Positions 10,551 through 21,038 of a stretch of 64,000 bases of DNA are shown piece after piece (position 1 is the first letter of the stretch; the number at the start of each line of letters is the position of its first letter). The stretch spans positions 1,325,001 through 1,389,000 of the forward strand of contig NZ_CP119392.1 in NCBI RefSeq assembly GCF_029224025.1, written 5' to 3'. A program made the position numbers and the translations under genes. The DNA is from Rhodanobacter sp. AS-Z3 (lineage in GTDB: Bacteria > Pseudomonadota > Gammaproteobacteria > Xanthomonadales > Rhodanobacteraceae). The notes beneath the pieces were generated by a model. It saw only the letters and a list, made by a program, of their open reading frames with translations. It made no database searches and was not told the DNA's origin.

Positions 10551-10615
10551 ATGACGCAGGAAGCGTCATCCCGGGTGGAGGGATTCCACCCATCACCATG
10601 GACCGACAGGAGTCG
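10551..10615 (+). promoter_or_regulatory. Three GGA-loop hairpins in the ftsZ leader (candidate CsrA/RsmA target)
   Basis: Between ftsA and ftsZ there are three consecutive perfect hairpins. Hairpin 1 (10551-10569): stem ATGACGC/GCGTCAT, loop AGGAA. Hairpin 2 (10573-10591): stem GGGTGGA/TCCACCC, loop GGGAT. Hairpin 3 (10604-10615): stem CGAC/GTCG, loop AGGA. Each loop exposes GGA, and the ftsZ Shine-Dalgarno (GGAGG, 10647-10651) gives a fourth GGA. Serial GGA loops near a ribosome site are the hallmark of CsrA/RsmA-controlled leaders. The structures are seen directly; the binding protein is inferred. Confidence 0.5.
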
Positions 10616-10621
10616 TCACCC

Positions 10622-10666
10622 ATGGTTAAAACGACAACAACTCTACGGAGGACGGGAAATGTTTGA
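10622..10666 (+). CDS. 14-codon mini-ORF overlapping the ftsZ start
   Basis: ATG 10622 opens MVKTTTTLRRTGNV and stops at 10664-10666, overlapping the first codons of ftsZ in another frame. It has its own well-placed AGGAG at 10608-10612, nine bases upstream, which lies in the loop and right arm of hairpin 3. The coding region contains four consecutive threonine codons. It could be a leader peptide whose translation opens the ftsZ ribosome site, or chance. No homologue is known to me. Confidence 0.25.
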   Translation: MVKTTTTLRRTGNV

Positions 10667-11852
10667 ACTGATCGAAAAACTCGCACCTAATGCAGTCATC
10701 AAGGTGATCGGCGTGGGCGGCGGCGGCGGCAATGCCGTGGCACACATGTTGAACTCTCACATCGAAGGCGTGGAATTCGTCGTCGCCAACACCGACGCCC
10801 AGGCAATGACCAGCTGCGGCTCGCGAACCCACCTGCAACTCGGTGGCAACGTGACCAAGGGTCTCGGCGCCGGCGCGAACCCCGAGGTCGGCCGTCAGGC
10901 CGCACTGGAGGACCGTGAACGGATCGAGGCGATGCTGGAAGGTGCCGACATGGTGTTCATCACCGCCGGCATGGGTGGCGGCACCGGTACCGGTGCGGCA
11001 CCGGTGGTGGCACAGCTGGCCAAGGAGAAGGGCATCCTCACCGTGGCGGTGGTGACCAAGCCGTTCCCGTTCGAAGGCCGTCGTCGCATGCAGGTTGCGC
11101 TGAAGGGCATCGAAGACTTGTCCCAGCATGTCGACTCGCTGATCACCGTACCGAACGAGAAACTGCTCAGCGTACTTGGCCGCGAAGTCACCTTGCTCAA
11201 CGCGTTCAAGGCCGCCAATGACGTGCTGCAGGGCGCCGTGCAGGGCATTGCCGACCTGATCACCGCCCCAGGCCTGATCAACGTCGACTTCGCCGACGTG
11301 CGTACCGTGATGTCCGAAATGGGCCTGGCGATGATGGGCTCGGGCACCGCCCGTGGCGATGATCGTGCCCAGGCCGCGGCCGAGGCGGCGATCAAGAACC
11401 CGCTGCTGGAAGACGTCAACCTCAACGGCGCTTGCGGCATTCTGGTCAATGTCACGGCGGGTCCGAACCTGACCATGCGGGAATTCGACGAGATCGGTCG
11501 GATCATCCACGACTTCGCCAGCGAAGACGCCACCGTGGTGATCGGTACCTCGCTCGACCCCGAGATGAAGGACGACGTGCGCGTCACCGTGGTCGCCACC
11601 GGCCTCAACCGCGCCATCGCCTCGCGCCAGCAGCCGCCAATCCGCATCGTGGAAACCACCCAGCAGGTGCAGATGCGCCCGCGTCCGGTGGTGCTGCGTA
11701 CCGGCACCGGCAACGAAGTGGTCGACTACGCCCAGCCGGACGTGGTGCACGCCAACCAGGGTCGGACCGAGTCGGCGCCACCGGCGAAGCACGCCGAACC
11801 GGGCTTTGACTACCTGGATATCCCGGCGTTCCTGCGTCGACAGGCGGACTGA
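10659..11852 (+). CDS. ftsZ: FtsZ, tubulin-like division GTPase
   Basis: Polymerises into the Z ring at mid-cell. The 397-aa protein begins MFELIEKLAPNAVIKVIGVGGGGGN. The tubulin signature GMGGGTGTGAAPVVA lies around residues 103-117, and NVDFADVRTVM is the T7-side motif. The C-terminal conserved peptide DYLDIPAFLRRQ, which binds FtsA and ZipA, is intact. The ATG at 10659 has GGAGG seven bases upstream. The open frame back to 10533 covers the structured leader and is not FtsZ-like. The 122-bp gap after ftsA departs from the overlapping pattern upstream and suggests separate control of FtsZ level. Confidence 0.98.
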   Translation: MFELIEKLAPNAVIKVIGVGGGGGNAVAHMLNSHIEGVEFVVANTDAQAMTSCGSRTHLQLGGNVTKGLGAGANPEVGRQAALEDRERIEAMLEGADMVFITAGMGGGTGTGAAPVVAQLAKEKGILTVAVVTKPFPFEGRRRMQVALKGIEDLSQHVDSLITVPNEKLLSVLGREVTLLNAFKAANDVLQGAVQGIADLITAPGLINVDFADVRTVMSEMGLAMMGSGTARGDDRAQAAAEAAIKNPLLEDVNLNGACGILVNVTAGPNLTMREFDEIGRIIHDFASEDATVVIGTSLDPEMKDDVRVTVVATGLNRAIASRQQPPIRIVETTQQVQMRPRPVVLRTGTGNEVVDYAQPDVVHANQGRTESAPPAKHAEPGFDYLDIPAFLRRQAD

Positions 11853-12277
11853 AACGGAGAAGCTCCCGCAGGCTGACTTTCCAACGACGGACTTCTGACA
11901 GATTGTGCAAGTCAGTGGAAGGCGCGAAAGTAGTGAACGAACGTGCGCTGGGCCGGTCATTGTCGGGTTGGTTGCGTATCGCCCGACAGGTGGGCGGCGC
12001 GATCGCCAGGCAAGGTCCGCAGGCTAGTAGCAAGGTTTTGCTGCCGTGCGGGTCGTTCACCGTCATGTCGCCAGGTAGTGCTGCGCACCAGGATGGCGCG
12101 TGGCCAGCCATCAAAGTTTTGTCGTGATGGCAGGCTCGATGTCCCGTACCGGATTCCCGTCCCAGGTATGGGGCATCGCGTCGCTGCATCGTTGCAAAAG
12201 GGAAAGGGGGTGTTTGCTCCTGGCCTCAGGGCAGAAAGCCCATCAGGCTTAATCAGACTGTACGGTACGGTTTGCTT
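11853..12277. other. ftsZ-lpxC intergenic region
   Basis: I see no convincing gene in this stretch. A 74-codon open frame at 11903-12127 has no recognisable product and no good ribosome site. Small inverted repeats occur near 12229-12250 (GGGC/GCCC and AAGCC/GGCTT arms, partly exclusive), which could form alternative RNA structures. No strong terminator with a T-tract follows ftsZ, so read-through into lpxC is possible. Confidence 0.5.
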
Positions 12278-12305
12278 TTATCACAGGTTAAAACTGTGTT
12301 AGCAT
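12278..12305 (+). promoter_or_regulatory. Candidate lpxC promoter with internal palindrome
   Basis: A possible -35 TTATCA (12278-12283) and -10 TAGCAT (12300-12305) are separated by 16 bp. Between them is a perfect inverted repeat CACAG-N7-CTGTG (12282-12298), which would place an operator-like site inside the promoter. Each box has 4 of 6 consensus bases, so the promoter call is tentative. Confidence 0.35.
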
Positions 12306-12346
12306 CCGCTCCTGATTGGCTGCTGCCTACACAGGTACCAACAAAA

Positions 12347-13261
12347 ATGATCAAGCAGCGTACGCTCAAAAATATCATCCGGGCGACCGGTGTCGGCCTG
12401 CACACCGGCGACAAGGTGTACATGACCTTGCGGCCTGCGGCGCCAAATACCGGCATCGTTTTCCGACGAACCGACCTCGATCCGCCGGTGGACATCCGTG
12501 CGCGTGAAGACAATGTCGGTGATACCCGGCTGTCGACCACCCTGGTCAACGGTGATGCCCGCGTGTCCACGGTTGAGCACCTGCTCTCGGCGATGGCTGG
12601 CTTGGGCATCGACAACGCTTACGTCGACCTGTCCGCGCCGGAAGTGCCGATCATGGATGGCAGTGCCGGTCCGTTCGTGTTCCTGCTGCAGTCTGCCGGT
12701 ATCGAAGAGCAGAACGCGGCCAAGCGTTTCATTCGGATCAAGAAGCCGGTGAAGGTGCAGGAAGGCGACAAATGGGCCAGCTTCGAGCCGTTCGAGGGGT
12801 TCAAGGTAGGCTTCTCGATCGACTTCAACCACCCGATCATCAGCCCGCGCACCTCGCGCGCCGAGATCGATTTCTCCACCACGTCCTTCGTCAAGGAAGT
12901 GAGCCGGGCGCGTACGTTCGGCTTCATGCGCGACATCGAAATGTTGCGTGAGCGCAACCTGGCATTGGGTGGCTCGATGGACAACGCCGTGGTGCTGGAT
13001 GACTACCGCGTACTCAACGAAGACGGCCTGCGCTACGAGGACGAATTCGTCAAACACAAGATTCTGGACGCCATCGGTGACCTTTACCTGCTTGGTCACA
13101 GCCTGATTGGTGCCTATCATGCGCACAAGTCCGGTCATGAGCTGAACAACAAGCTGTTGCGTACACTGATGGCCGATGCCTCGTCGTGGGAAGAAGTCAG
13201 CTACCACGACGATCCGGCGACTTCGCCGATCTCGTATGCGCATCCTGCGCAGGCCATCTGA
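12347..13261 (+). CDS. lpxC: LpxC, UDP-3-O-acyl-GlcNAc deacetylase
   Basis: Zinc deacetylase that commits UDP-acyl-GlcNAc to lipid A synthesis in the cytoplasm. The 304-aa product matches the E. coli length and begins [21 protein letters not shown]. The zinc ligand region [12 protein letters not shown] and the C-terminal [20 protein letters not shown] region with HKSGHELNN are intact. Open frame extends to 12272, but ATG 12347 gives the family N-terminus. It is the last plus-strand gene before a strong terminator and follows ftsZ as in other gammaproteobacteria. Confidence 0.98.
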   Translation: MIKQRTLKNIIRATGVGLHTGDKVYMTLRPAAPNTGIVFRRTDLDPPVDIRAREDNVGDTRLSTTLVNGDARVSTVEHLLSAMAGLGIDNAYVDLSAPEVPIMDGSAGPFVFLLQSAGIEEQNAAKRFIRIKKPVKVQEGDKWASFEPFEGFKVGFSIDFNHPIISPRTSRAEIDFSTTSFVKEVSRARTFGFMRDIEMLRERNLALGGSMDNAVVLDDYRVLNEDGLRYEDEFVKHKILDAIGDLYLLGHSLIGAYHAHKSGHELNNKLLRTLMADASSWEEVSYHDDPATSPISYAHPAQAI

Positions 13262-13290
13262 GGTTCCAAACCTCTGTTCGGGACAAATCA

Positions 13291-13322
13291 AAAACGGCCG
13301 TGTCGCGAGACACGGCCGTTTT
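13291..13322. terminator. Bidirectional rho-independent terminator between lpxC and dciA
   Basis: A perfect 14-bp inverted repeat (AAAACGGCCGTGTC and its complement) encloses a GCGA tetraloop. The arms end in A4 and T4, giving U-tracts in both directions. It sits between the convergent lpxC and dciA genes and could end both transcripts. Confidence 0.9.
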
Positions 13323-13436
13323 CGTGATGGGAAGCCTGTTCTGAAGGCGGCCGACTTCACGTTCCGGAAGGTCGGGGTTCATCTCTTAACAAACGACATG
13401 CTATAAAACCCGTCACCGAATCGGCGGGTGTCGACT

Positions 13437-13919
13437 TCAGCTCGTTTCGGAGACAGGGGAATCAGCGGTTTCGGCGAGGGACGCCAGCTCAAGGAACAGT
13501 GCCCGCAATTCGGGGTCTGTGAATGACGCGGCGGCCGCCACCAGGTGGGCGGCAGCGGCAAGCGAGAGCGGTTTCGATCGATCCGGCGGTGTGGCGGCCG
13601 GTGTTGGGGGAACTACTTTCACGGTGACTGAACTGGCGTGTGTGCCGATGGCATGTGCGGCGGCAAGGATCTGTGTCTGCATCAAGCGCAGACGCGATGC
13701 CCAGCCCGGTGAAGACGCCAGAAAGACGAGGCGGTCGTTGCGCAGGTTGGCGAATCTCACCTGCTCGCGCAATGGCGATGGCAACGTCTGGCGCAAGGCG
13801 CGATCCAGCGCTTCCAGTGACGCAGCCTTGCGGGCCAGCGTCGCGAAGGAGCCGCAATCGGCAAGGGACTTCGGTCCGTTGTTGCTGCGGCGGGAAGTGG
13901 CCGGGGTCACGCGTTGCAT
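13437..13919 (-). CDS. dciA: DciA-like DUF721 protein (DnaB helicase-operator)
   Basis: A 160-aa basic protein with the DUF721 pattern near residues 25-110 (ALDRALRQTLPSPL..VRFANLRNDRLVFLASSPGWASRLR, quoted in parts). Such proteins assist loading of the replicative helicase in bacteria that lack DnaC. The position next to lpxC and before an M23 peptidase and secA is the same as for Pseudomonas DciA (PA4405), recalled from memory. ATG 13919 is preferred over an upstream TTG at 13952. It is divergent from the M23 gene, 27 bp apart. The C-terminal third is low-complexity and Ala-rich. Confidence 0.8.
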   Translation of the reverse strand: MQRVTPATSRRSNNGPKSLADCGSFATLARKAASLEALDRALRQTLPSPLREQVRFANLRNDRLVFLASSPGWASRLRLMQTQILAAAHAIGTHASSVTVKVVPPTPAATPPDRSKPLSLAAAAHLVAAAASFTDPELRALFLELASLAETADSPVSETS

Positions 13920-13946
13920 GGTGCCGGAAATCGATCTTGGAAAGAC

Positions 13947-14876
13947 ATGCAAATCATACTCGTATCACGTGCCAGGAAATTGCCGAAAACCCTTGATCTG
14001 GCGGATCGTCGCCTGCGCTGGAAGCTGGTTTCGCTCTTGTCGCTGGCCGTGCTTGGCTGCATGGGCGCAGGCGTTGCGCTGGCCTTGCTGGTCGCCAGTC
14101 CGCGGGATCGTTCGCTGGCTGACATTCGCTCGTTGCAGCAGGAAATCGGTCAGCAAAAGTCCGCGTTGAGTGGCGTGCGCGATGAGGCGCGGCGTGGCAT
14201 GGATGCGCTGGCAGTCAAGCTGGGTCAGTTGCAGGCGCAGTCAACCCGGCTGAACGCCCTGGGCGAACGGCTGGCTCAGGTCGGCAAGCTGGATGCTGGC
14301 GAGTTCAACTTCGATCAGCAGCCTGCGCTAGGTGGCGTCGAGGACGCCAGTGGATCTGCCTACGCGCTGCCGCCAGCGCTGGACGACAGCATCGAACAGC
14401 TGGCGCGGCAGTTTGACAGCCAGCAGGCGCAGTTGTCCGCACTGCAGAGCTTGTTGCTGGACGCACGCATCGAATCCAACCTGAAACCCACCGGGATGCC
14501 GGTACCCGGCTATATCTCGTCGTATTTCGGCGTGCGCGCCGATCCGTTCGACGGCCGTTCCGCCCGGCATACCGGGTTGGATATCTCGACACCCTACGGA
14601 ACATCCGTGCATACGGTGGCTGAGGGCATGGTGACGTTTGCCGGTGTTCGTCATGGCTATGGCAACGTGGTCGAAATCGACCATGGAAACGGCTACATGA
14701 CCCGTTACGCGCACAACAGTGCACTGGTGGTACGGCCGGGTCAGCACGTGCAGGTGGGTGACGTGATCGCCAAGGCCGGTTCCACCGGCCGGTCGACCGG
14801 CTCGCACGTGCATTTCGAGGTCTGGTATGACGGCCGCGTGATCAATCCGCTGGCCTTCGTGCGCAATCACCGCTGA
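13947..14876 (+). CDS. M23-family LytM-domain peptidase, membrane anchored
   Basis: The 309-aa protein has a basic N-terminus, one membrane span (about residues 27-50), a heptad-like coiled coil (about 55-120, rich in Q, L and A) and a C-terminal LytM domain. Zinc ligands are visible as HTGLDIS and HVHFEVW, so it looks catalytically competent as a peptidoglycan endopeptidase in the periplasm. The coiled-coil plus LytM layout also fits divisome activators of the EnvC type, although those are usually degenerate. It lies between dciA and secA. ATG 13947 is preferred over 13914, which would overlap dciA. Confidence 0.9.
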   Translation: MQIILVSRARKLPKTLDLADRRLRWKLVSLLSLAVLGCMGAGVALALLVASPRDRSLADIRSLQQEIGQQKSALSGVRDEARRGMDALAVKLGQLQAQSTRLNALGERLAQVGKLDAGEFNFDQQPALGGVEDASGSAYALPPALDDSIEQLARQFDSQQAQLSALQSLLLDARIESNLKPTGMPVPGYISSYFGVRADPFDGRSARHTGLDISTPYGTSVHTVAEGMVTFAGVRHGYGNVVEIDHGNGYMTRYAHNSALVVRPGQHVQVGDVIAKAGSTGRSTGSHVHFEVWYDGRVINPLAFVRNHR

Positions 14877-15068
14877 AACCATCAAGCAACGGCCATCCCT
14901 TGAATCGCGCGCCAGTCGGCGCCATTCAGGATGGCGGGCGAGGCGCGGTGCCAGCGCAAACGCCCCTGCCAGCCCGGCCTGACGGACGGTGCCAAGTGGG
15001 CATGTAGTAACATGTCCGATTGGCCTGCACCTGATGTGGGCGTTCCAATTCTCCAATCCGGAAATTCG

Positions 15069-17816
<2,748 letters not shown>

Positions 17817-17835
17817 GTCGTGTGTGCAGCGCATG

Positions 17836-17864
17836 AAAAACCCCGCCTCGGCGGGGTTTTTTTT
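17836..17864. terminator. Bidirectional terminator between secA and apaH
   Basis: The inverted repeat CCCCGC-CTCG-GCGGGG is preceded by A5 and followed by T8. It lies between the convergent secA and apaH genes, so it can terminate both. Confidence 0.9.
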
Positions 17865-17877
17865 GGCGTGGAGTAGC

Positions 17878-18729
17878 TCAGTCCTCGCCGCCCGGTGGGC
17901 GTTTGCGGTGCGGCTCGGCGTCGACGGTGATGTAACGCGGTTCACCCTCGTCCAGTTGCAGCGCGGTGAGTTGTCCGCCCCAGACGCAGCCGGTATCGAT
18001 GGCGTACACACCCAGTCCGGCAAAGCGACCCAGCGCCGACCAGTGGCCGCTGACAATGCGGGTGTCGCGCCGGCGCATGCCGGGCACCGAGAACCACGGA
18101 TACAGCCCCGGCTTCTGCGTACCTGGAACGCCCTTGGCATCGAAGTCGATGCGGCCATTGACATCGCAGTAGCGCATGCGCGTCGTGGTGTTGATCGTGG
18201 CGCGCAGGCGGTCCAGGCCCTGCAGCCGCGCCGACCACACGGCCGGACGATTGCCGAACAGGTTGCGCAACAGGCGCGGGTGTCGCGGGCTGGATAGCTC
18301 ACGCTCGACATCCTGCGCAGCGCGCAGCGCCTGACGCAACGTCCACATCGGCGCCAGCCCGGCATGCACCATGGTCCAGTTGAGTTGCTCGTCGTGGTGC
18401 ACCAGCTTTTGCGAACGCAGCCATTCGAACAGCACGGGGGCATCTTCGGCGAACAATACTTCGCGCAATTCCGGATTCACCCGTGCCTGCGCATCGGGCT
18501 TGCGCTGGGCAATGGCCAGCAGGCTGAGGTCGTGGTTGCCAAGGGTGATGGTGGTGGATTCGCGCAGGCTGTGGATCAGTCGCAGGGTGTCCAGCGACTG
18601 GCCACCGCGATTGACCAGGTCACCACAGAACCACAGTTGGTCCTGCGCTGGATCGAAGCGCAGTTTTTCCAGCAAACGTTGCAATTCCGGATAGCAGCCC
18701 TGCACGTCACCGATTGCGTACGTAGCCAT
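17878..18729 (-). CDS. apaH: ApaH, symmetrical diadenosine tetraphosphatase
   Basis: Cleaves Ap4A to two ADP, and in E. coli also removes Np4 caps from RNA. The 283-aa product opens MATYAIGDVQGCYPELQ and has the metallophosphatase motifs GDVQG, WFCGDLVNRGG and TLGNHD. It is the last gene of the minus-strand lptD-surA-pdxA-rsmA-apaG-apaH run, the same order as in enterobacteria, and lies 15 bp after apaG. Confidence 0.97.
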   Translation of the reverse strand: MATYAIGDVQGCYPELQRLLEKLRFDPAQDQLWFCGDLVNRGGQSLDTLRLIHSLRESTTITLGNHDLSLLAIAQRKPDAQARVNPELREVLFAEDAPVLFEWLRSQKLVHHDEQLNWTMVHAGLAPMWTLRQALRAAQDVERELSSPRHPRLLRNLFGNRPAVWSARLQGLDRLRATINTTTRMRYCDVNGRIDFDAKGVPGTQKPGLYPWFSVPGMRRRDTRIVSGHWSALGRFAGLGVYAIDTGCVWGGQLTALQLDEGEPRYITVDAEPHRKRPPGGED

Positions 18730-18744
18730 GTCAGTGCCAGGCCT

Positions 18745-19128
18745 TCAATGCAGCGTACGCGGGATGGATAGCGTGAAAGTCGGAATAGGGGCGTCGAATT
18801 CCGTACCGTCGTCCGCCAGCATCAGGTAGCTGCCGCCCATGGTGCCGACTGACGTTTCCAGAACGGCGCCGGAGGTGTATTCGAAATCCTCGCCCGGACG
18901 CATCCAGGGCTGTTCGCCCACGACGCCTTCACCGCTGACTTCCTCAACCTTGCCGTTGGAATCGGTGATCATCCAGCGTCGGGCGAGCAGGCGCGCAGGC
19001 ATGGCGCCCGCATTGCGCAGCGTGATGGTGTAGGCGAAAACGTAGCGATTGTCACCCGGTTTCGACTGGTCCGGAACGAAGCGGGTCTGGACCTGCACAT
19101 CGATCGTGTAGGAAGGCTTTTCAGTCAT
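18745..19128 (-). CDS. apaG: ApaG domain protein
   Basis: A 127-aa protein made of the ApaG beta-sandwich fold. Family hallmarks are [21 protein letters not shown] and the glycine-rich GGSYLM. The exact biochemical role of ApaG is unsettled; in some bacteria it has been linked to divalent cation resistance. It lies between rsmA and apaH in the conserved order and is probably co-transcribed. Confidence 0.95.
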   Translation of the reverse strand: MTEKPSYTIDVQVQTRFVPDQSKPGDNRYVFAYTITLRNAGAMPARLLARRWMITDSNGKVEEVSGEGVVGEQPWMRPGEDFEYTSGAVLETSVGTMGGSYLMLADDGTEFDAPIPTFTLSIPRTLH

Positions 19129-19185
19129 GTTGCGATTGTACGGCCTGCCGCCATGATTGGGTGGCGTTGCATCGCACGCGTTGAA

Positions 19186-19974
19186 TCAACGTTCGCTGTA
19201 GACCTTGGCCAGTCGTACGAAATCCGCTGGCGACAGTGTCTCGGCGCGCGCACGCGGGTCCACGTCGGCGCGACGGATAGCGTCGGCGTCGAGCAACTGA
19301 CCCAATGCGTTGGAGAGGGTCTTGCGGCGCTGTCCGAACGCGGCCTTGACCACGCTGTAGACGTCCTCGGGTTTCGCGTCGTGCAATTCTTCCGGCGCCA
19401 GTGGCAGCAGCCGAACCACTGCCGAGTCGACCTTGGGTGGCGGGCGGAAGGCTTCGGGCGGCACTTCGAAAAGAGGTTCCACCCGACACGCCAGTTGCAG
19501 CATCACGGACAGCCGTCCATACGTCTTGCTGCCGGGCGCGGCAGCCATGCGGTCGACCACTTCCTTTTGCAGCATGAAGTGCATGTCCTGGATGGCCGCG
19601 GCATGTTCGACGCAGTGAAACAGGATCGGGCTGGAGATGTAGTAGGGCAGATTGCCGGCGATGCGCAGCCGCGGCACGCCATGGCTGTGCGCCATGGCAC
19701 TGAAATCGACGTTAAGCACGTCGGCGTGAACGATGTGCAGTTCACCCACGCTGGCCGCACGCGCCTGCAAGCCGGGGATCAGGTCGGTGTCCAGTTCGAT
19801 CGCCGTAAGTTTGCCGGCGGCGGCGAGCAGCGGCAGGGTCAAGGCACCTTCGCCCGGCCCGATCTCGACCATGAAATCTTCCGTTCGCGGCCTTATCGAG
19901 CTGACGATGCTATCGATGTAGCGGCGGTCATGCAGGAAGTGCTGGCCAAAGCTTTTCTTGGGGCGGGCGTTCAT
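19186..19974 (-). CDS. rsmA: RsmA (KsgA), 16S rRNA adenine dimethyltransferase
   Basis: Dimethylates A1518 and A1519 in helix 45 of 16S rRNA during 30S maturation. The 262-aa protein starts with KKSFGQHFLHD and has the SAM motif VEIGPGEGALT and the catalytic NLPYYISSPI. Its ATG overlaps the pdxA stop as ATGA. The end of pdxA just before this start carries an inserted palindromic element. Confidence 0.98.
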   Translation of the reverse strand: MNARPKKSFGQHFLHDRRYIDSIVSSIRPRTEDFMVEIGPGEGALTLPLLAAAGKLTAIELDTDLIPGLQARAASVGELHIVHADVLNVDFSAMAHSHGVPRLRIAGNLPYYISSPILFHCVEHAAAIQDMHFMLQKEVVDRMAAAPGSKTYGRLSVMLQLACRVEPLFEVPPEAFRPPPKVDSAVVRLLPLAPEELHDAKPEDVYSVVKAAFGQRRKTLSNALGQLLDADAIRRADVDPRARAETLSPADFVRLAKVYSER

Positions 19975-21032
19975 TTGATCGATGTTTCCGGAATCAGTGG
20001 CCCCTCGCCTCGCTCGTCTCCCCGAGGGGGAGAAGAGCGACGTGTTGCGCTGCGCGCCACGAGCTCCAATGCCATCTTCGTGGCGGCAATCAGGCTGGAT
20101 GGATCGGCCTTGCCGGTGCCGGCAAGATCCAGCGCGGTACCGTGATCGACCGAGGTGCGAATGAAGGGAAGGCCAAGTGTGAGGTTTACCGTGCGGTCGA
20201 ACGCTTCGCTCTTGAGTACCGGCAGTGCCTGATCGTGATACATCGCAACGACGGCATCGTAATGCTGGCGTTGGGCCGGCACAAAGGCGGTGTCGGCCGG
20301 CAGCGGCCCGAGCAGCTGCATGCCTTGGCCGCGCAGCGCTTCCAGCACGGGAATCAAGGTGTCGATCTCTTCGTGGCCAAGATGGCCGCCTTCGCCGGCG
20401 TGCGGGTTCAGGCCAAGCACGGCGATGCGTGGTTCACTCACCCCGAATTTGCTGCGCAGTTCGGCGTGCACGATGCGTAACGTTCGAGTCAGGCTGGCGG
20501 GTGTGATCGCGGCGGATACGGCGGCCAGCGGCAGATGAGTAGTCACCAGTGCCACGCGCAGCTCGGGACTGGCCAGCATCATCACCACGTCGGCGTGCGC
20601 GCGTTCGGCAAAGAACTCGGTATGCCCACTGAAAGGAATGCCTGCATCGTTGATGGATGCTTTCTGCAGCGGCGCGGTGACCAGGGCGTCGTAACGTCCG
20701 CTCATGCAGCCATCGGCCGCTTCGGCCAGTGTGGCGAGTACGTGGCCGGCATTGCGTGCATCAGGTTGGCCGGGAATTTCCGCAACGCCCAGCGGCGTGT
20801 GGCGCACGCGCAGCGTGCCCGGCGTTCGCTCGTGGATGTCCGAACCATCATCGTCAATCAGCGTGATGGCTGACGAGCAGCGCAAGGCCGCGCGTTGCAG
20901 TAACGCGCGGTCAGTGATGGCGATGAAGTTGGCTGGCAGCGAAGTCGCTGCCAGCCGGATCAGCAGTTCGGGGCCGATGCCCGCCGGCTCTCCGGCAGTA
21001 ATGGCAAGCCGGGGCAGCCGCGTAGCGTCCAA
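19971..21032 (-). CDS. pdxA: PdxA, 4-hydroxythreonine-4-phosphate dehydrogenase
   Basis: NAD-dependent enzyme of the DXP-dependent pyridoxal phosphate pathway. It starts MDATRLPRLAITAGEPAGIGPE, and its three metal-binding histidine regions are intact: SGHTEFFAE, NPHAGEGGHLG and MYHDQALPVLK. The homologous core ends near MALELVAR. A further stretch of about 25 residues, rich in R, S, P and G, is encoded by a palindromic insertion and makes the protein 353 aa instead of about 330. The stop overlaps the rsmA ATG, and surA ends 6 bp upstream. Confidence 0.96.
   Translation of the reverse strand: MDATRLPRLAITAGEPAGIGPELLIRLAATSLPANFIAITDRALLQRAALRCSSAITLIDDDGSDIHERTPGTLRVRHTPLGVAEIPGQPDARNAGHVLATLAEAADGCMSGRYDALVTAPLQKASINDAGIPFSGHTEFFAERAHADVVMMLASPELRVALVTTHLPLAAVSAAITPASLTRTLRIVHAELRSKFGVSEPRIAVLGLNPHAGEGGHLGHEEIDTLIPVLEALRGQGMQLLGPLPADTAFVPAQRQHYDAVVAMYHDQALPVLKSEAFDRTVNLTLGLPFIRTSVDHGTALDLAGTGKADPSSLIAATKMALELVARSATRRSSPPRGDERGEGPLIPETSIK
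20010..20040. repeat. Palindromic element inserted in the 3' end of pdxA
   Basis: Two 14-base arms (20010-20023 and 20027-20040) pair at 13 of 14 positions around a GAG loop. The arms are rich in CTCCCC/GGGGAG. The element is translated as part of the pdxA C-terminus, where it encodes a charged Arg/Ser/Gly tail atypical of PdxA. It resembles short intergenic palindromes that occasionally become part of coding frames. No second copy is visible in this window. Confidence 0.6.
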
Positions 21033-21038
21033 AGTCGC

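Noticed and set aside
11903..12127. 74-codon frame between ftsZ and lpxC
   Set aside because: No recognisable product, no ribosome site, and the sequence lacks the codon pattern of neighbours.
14877..15068. SecM-type arrest peptide upstream of secA
   Set aside because: No frame with a signal peptide or an FXXXXWIXXXXGIRAGP-like end in this spacer.
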